From JANOQP01 sp044227705 (GTDB lineage Bacteria; Bacteroidota; Bacteroidia; Chitinophagales; Saprospiraceae): 24,475 nucleotides of DNA. The notes under the pieces were generated by a model, which saw only the letters and a program-made list of their open reading frames with translations, was not told where the DNA came from and made no database searches. Position 1 is the stretch's first letter, and every line of letters starts with the position of its first letter. The stretch covers positions 1 through 24,475 of the forward strand of contig JBGAWE010000047.1 in assembly GCA_044227705.1 (NCBI GenBank), written 5' to 3'. Below are positions 23,501 to 24,475 of this stretch, in pieces. Made by a program: the position numbers and the translations under genes.

Positions 23501-24475
23501 AGCTGACGGGCCGCGCCAACCGCCGCCTCGGGCAGGTGAAAATGCTGCGCGGCAACTACGACGACGCGAAAGGCCACCTCGAAAAGGCCGTCACCTGCTT
23601 CGACCTCGCGGGCGACCGGGGGCGCGTGGCGAAGTCGCAGGGGAACCTCGGGACGCTCTTCTTCCGGCAGGGCCGCTACGAGGAGGCGAAGGAGCGGTTC
23701 ACGGCGGCCATCACGCTGTTCAGCGAGACGCACGACCTCGGCCAGGCGACCCCGTTCGTGGCCTCGCTCGGCCTCATCTACATGAACCAGGGCCGCTACG
23801 ACGAGGGCATCGAGACGCTGCAAAGCCACCTGGCCCACCTCGAAACCGGCGATGACAAGCAGGGGCTGACCACGATTTTCACCAACCTCGGCATCATCTT
23901 CCTCGAAAAGGGCAGCCTCGACCCCGCGCTCAACTGTCTCGAGCGCGGCCTCGCCCTCTCCGAGGAACTCGGCGACAAGCTCCAGATGACCATCTGCACG
24001 GGCTGCATCGGCTCCGTTTTCGAGAAGAAGGGAGACTACGCCCGGGCGATGGAGAACTTTGAAAAAGACCTCGCCCTGACGGCAGAGCTTGGCGACAAAC
24101 AGGGCGCGGCCATCGCACACGGTCTCCTCGGCGACCTGCACTCGGTTCTGGGCAACTTCGACACGGCCATCGAACATTTGGAAAAAGCCCTTGAACTCGG
24201 CCGGAGATTGAACTACAAGAAGGGAATAGCCAAAGCACTCAACACATTGGGCGACATCCACTTCTCGCTCGGCAACCCCGAGCGGAGCCTCGAGGACTAC
24301 GGCGGCGCCATCGAGGTCTGCCGCGAGATTTCCAACAAACTGGTGCTCGGGTACAGCCTCGTCGAGCAGGGCTTCGTCCATCTTTCGCTTGGCCAGGCGG
24401 GCGATGTCGAGCGGATTTTGGCGGAGGCCGGGCCGATGGCCGACTCGCTCGGCAACCGCGACTTGCAGTTCGGCC
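20575..24475 (+). CDS. Soluble-adenylyl-cyclase-like protein: two cyclase homology domains, P-loop NTPase, TPRs (partial, runs off right edge)
   Basis: Open for 1300 codons to the window edge. The first cyclase domain (C1, ~63-230) has MFVDLSGFTALTNK (Asp69) and YFAGDSFTAIF (Asp119), the two metal-binding aspartates, but FRGEAIDGSAAAQGEAG replaces the usual 'vNlAaRl' helix. The second (C2, ~278-425) has VFLNFEG (Asn284 in place of the first Asp), Lys313 with FGDKG (Asp319), and GARVNLAARLM with the transition-state Asn393 and Arg397. A P-loop NTPase of STAND/AAA_16 type follows: GEAGIGKS (486-493) and LVVEIEDAH (Asp631). From ~900 to the edge there are consecutive TPRs (NLGTLFFRQGRYEEAKERF, SLGLIYMNQGRYDEGIETL). 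The start is uncertain: ATGs at 20575 and 20581 are the first after an in-frame stop at 20497. It probably makes cAMP or cGMP under control of the NTPase/TPR sensor. Confidence 0.9.
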   Translation, partial: MFMQLLFPRETTVARRPSKTVVISPLSKLLQIANRPIPQLKNLLPPFIQEKLLAREPSGRLAAHTMFVDLSGFTALTNKLMERGQAGAEEMSLVLNHVFSPTVRLVYAAGGFIPYFAGDSFTAIFLENSTEKVLGTALAIRSEIERLNEQEVFQEHNIGVKIGLGRGAVEWGIVGEQVKGFYFRGEAIDGSAAAQGEAGKFEIVAQKDFWRDGEAPPPAFLPDGERFLRLSPNASFFQKKDGKRPVSPKIKPIEPETARQFLPDTILDFNQPGEFRQVVAVFLNFEGVDSHAALDKFASVVLEQVANFQGYFKEIEFGDKGAVIACLFGAPVAFENNVERALEFATAIREELKDLHLATGARHRLGVAAGPAFCGIIGGEERCQYGAVGARVNLAARLMQQAGWGEIVTDENVQRNRNFRFQAAGNAFFKGFSERINFFRLAGKNLAGRTSFAGPLVGRRTELDELIEFASPLREGRFAGIAYLFGEAGIGKSRLAFELKRSLRERSSICWFSCQSDQILRKPFNPFIYFLKNYFEQSPEASAEQNRARFDAGLRELSDDLENSKHPEASIWQREMWRTESVLAALIGLSSPGGLWEQLDARGRYQNAIAAVQNLFIAEAILQPLVVEIEDAHWFDEMSREFLNEFLRRVKNYPIFLLATSRYDDDGSKNSVFKVSTINELSIPVFEIDLNILSRENLEAFVEARLGGSIHPDLGQLLQKMTNGNPFYVEQMVDYFQETQLLRQKNGVFSLKNDETVQVADSVKSIMMARIDRLSGLVKETVKAAAVIGREFEVPVLREVLQKQEEFLRKNGNMANVLREQIQDAEKWQIWHAMNELRYIFKHALLRDAAYDMQLRARLRELHQQIAEAIEKLYPKDEERLADLVFHYEQSEIEGKTVKYLEKAAGFARRNFQNRQAIRFYEKLADNLRRRKSKNRKLARVLLRKGAVHELVGDWQLAEDDFQEALNLAKGFHDFELTGRANRRLGQVKMLRGNYDDAKGHLEKAVTCFDLAGDRGRVAKSQGNLGTLFFRQGRYEEAKERFTAAITLFSETHDLGQATPFVASLGLIYMNQGRYDEGIETLQSHLAHLETGDDKQGLTTIFTNLGIIFLEKGSLDPALNCLERGLALSEELGDKLQMTICTGCIGSVFEKKGDYARAMENFEKDLALTAELGDKQGAAIAHGLLGDLHSVLGNFDTAIEHLEKALELGRRLNYKKGIAKALNTLGDIHFSLGNPERSLEDYGGAIEVCREISNKLVLGYSLVEQGFVHLSLGQAGDVERILAEAGPMADSLGNRDLQFG

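Noticed and set aside
20644..24381. Minus-strand open frames (713 and 519 codons) opposite the cyclase
   Set aside because: The plus-strand frame is continuous for 1300 codons with cyclase, P-loop and TPR motifs; the reverse frames carry none.
1..24475. CRISPR arrays, tRNA or rRNA genes, insertion sequences
   Set aside because: I saw no regularly spaced direct repeats, no tRNA or rRNA signatures and no transposase motifs; the only repeats are short palindromes and protein-domain duplications.

Overview
The window looks like chromosomal DNA from a high-GC member of the Bacteroidota, most likely a Saprospiraceae-type organism. Several things point that way: a type IX secretion (T9SS) C-terminal sorting domain, HYR-like surface modules with dockerin- and cohesin-like segments, a Bacteroidota-style outer-membrane protein (DUF3078-like), an FG-GAP/UnbV lipoprotein, almost no Shine-Dalgarno sequences, and promoter-like sites of the Bacteroidota form TTG-N18-TAnnTTyG. 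The family-level placement is inference. Most sampled lines are in the low 60s percent GC, but the first ~420 bases are about 46% by hand count.

Layout. Bases 1-406 (-) hold the N-terminus of an AAA/SMC-like ATPase that runs off the left edge. An Hsp20 chaperone (633-1058, +) ends at a strong bidirectional terminator. This faces a cell-wall pair on the minus strand, PBP1A (3155-5914) followed by PBP2 (1133-3112). Divergent from PBP1A is an OmpH/Skp-like periplasmic chaperone (6138-6656, +), which meets a DUF3078-like outer-membrane protein (6753-7784, -) at a second bidirectional terminator. A compact minus-strand cluster follows: ECF sigma factor (9176-9796), a 93-aa unknown protein (8880-9161) and a small mechanosensitive-channel-family protein (7935-8822).

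From 9.9 to 13.1 kb there is a nested palindromic repeat, a frameshifted AlkA-type DNA glycosylase (10125-10728, +) and a convergent FG-GAP/UnbV (CRTAC1-like) lipoprotein with an N-terminal helical region (10793-13057, -). A 50-aa single-span membrane protein (13353-13505, +) sits behind a good promoter. A large secreted HYR/dockerin/cohesin protein (13727-17559, +) follows; its T9SS sorting domain lies in a different frame after an apparent 1-nt indel. After a terminator and another palindromic repeat comes a Wzz/Wzc-type chain-length determinant/BY-kinase-like protein (17969-20203, +). The window ends inside a very large protein (20575 to edge, +) with two class III cyclase homology domains, a P-loop NTPase domain and many TPRs.

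Functional picture. Most genes concern the envelope: peptidoglycan synthesis, outer-membrane biogenesis, a surface adhesin or scaffold, polysaccharide export and osmotic relief. The most striking gene is the last. Its two cyclase domains are degenerate in complementary ways, and its architecture closely resembles mammalian soluble adenylyl cyclase (ADCY10), which suggests one composite catalytic site in a bacterial protein.
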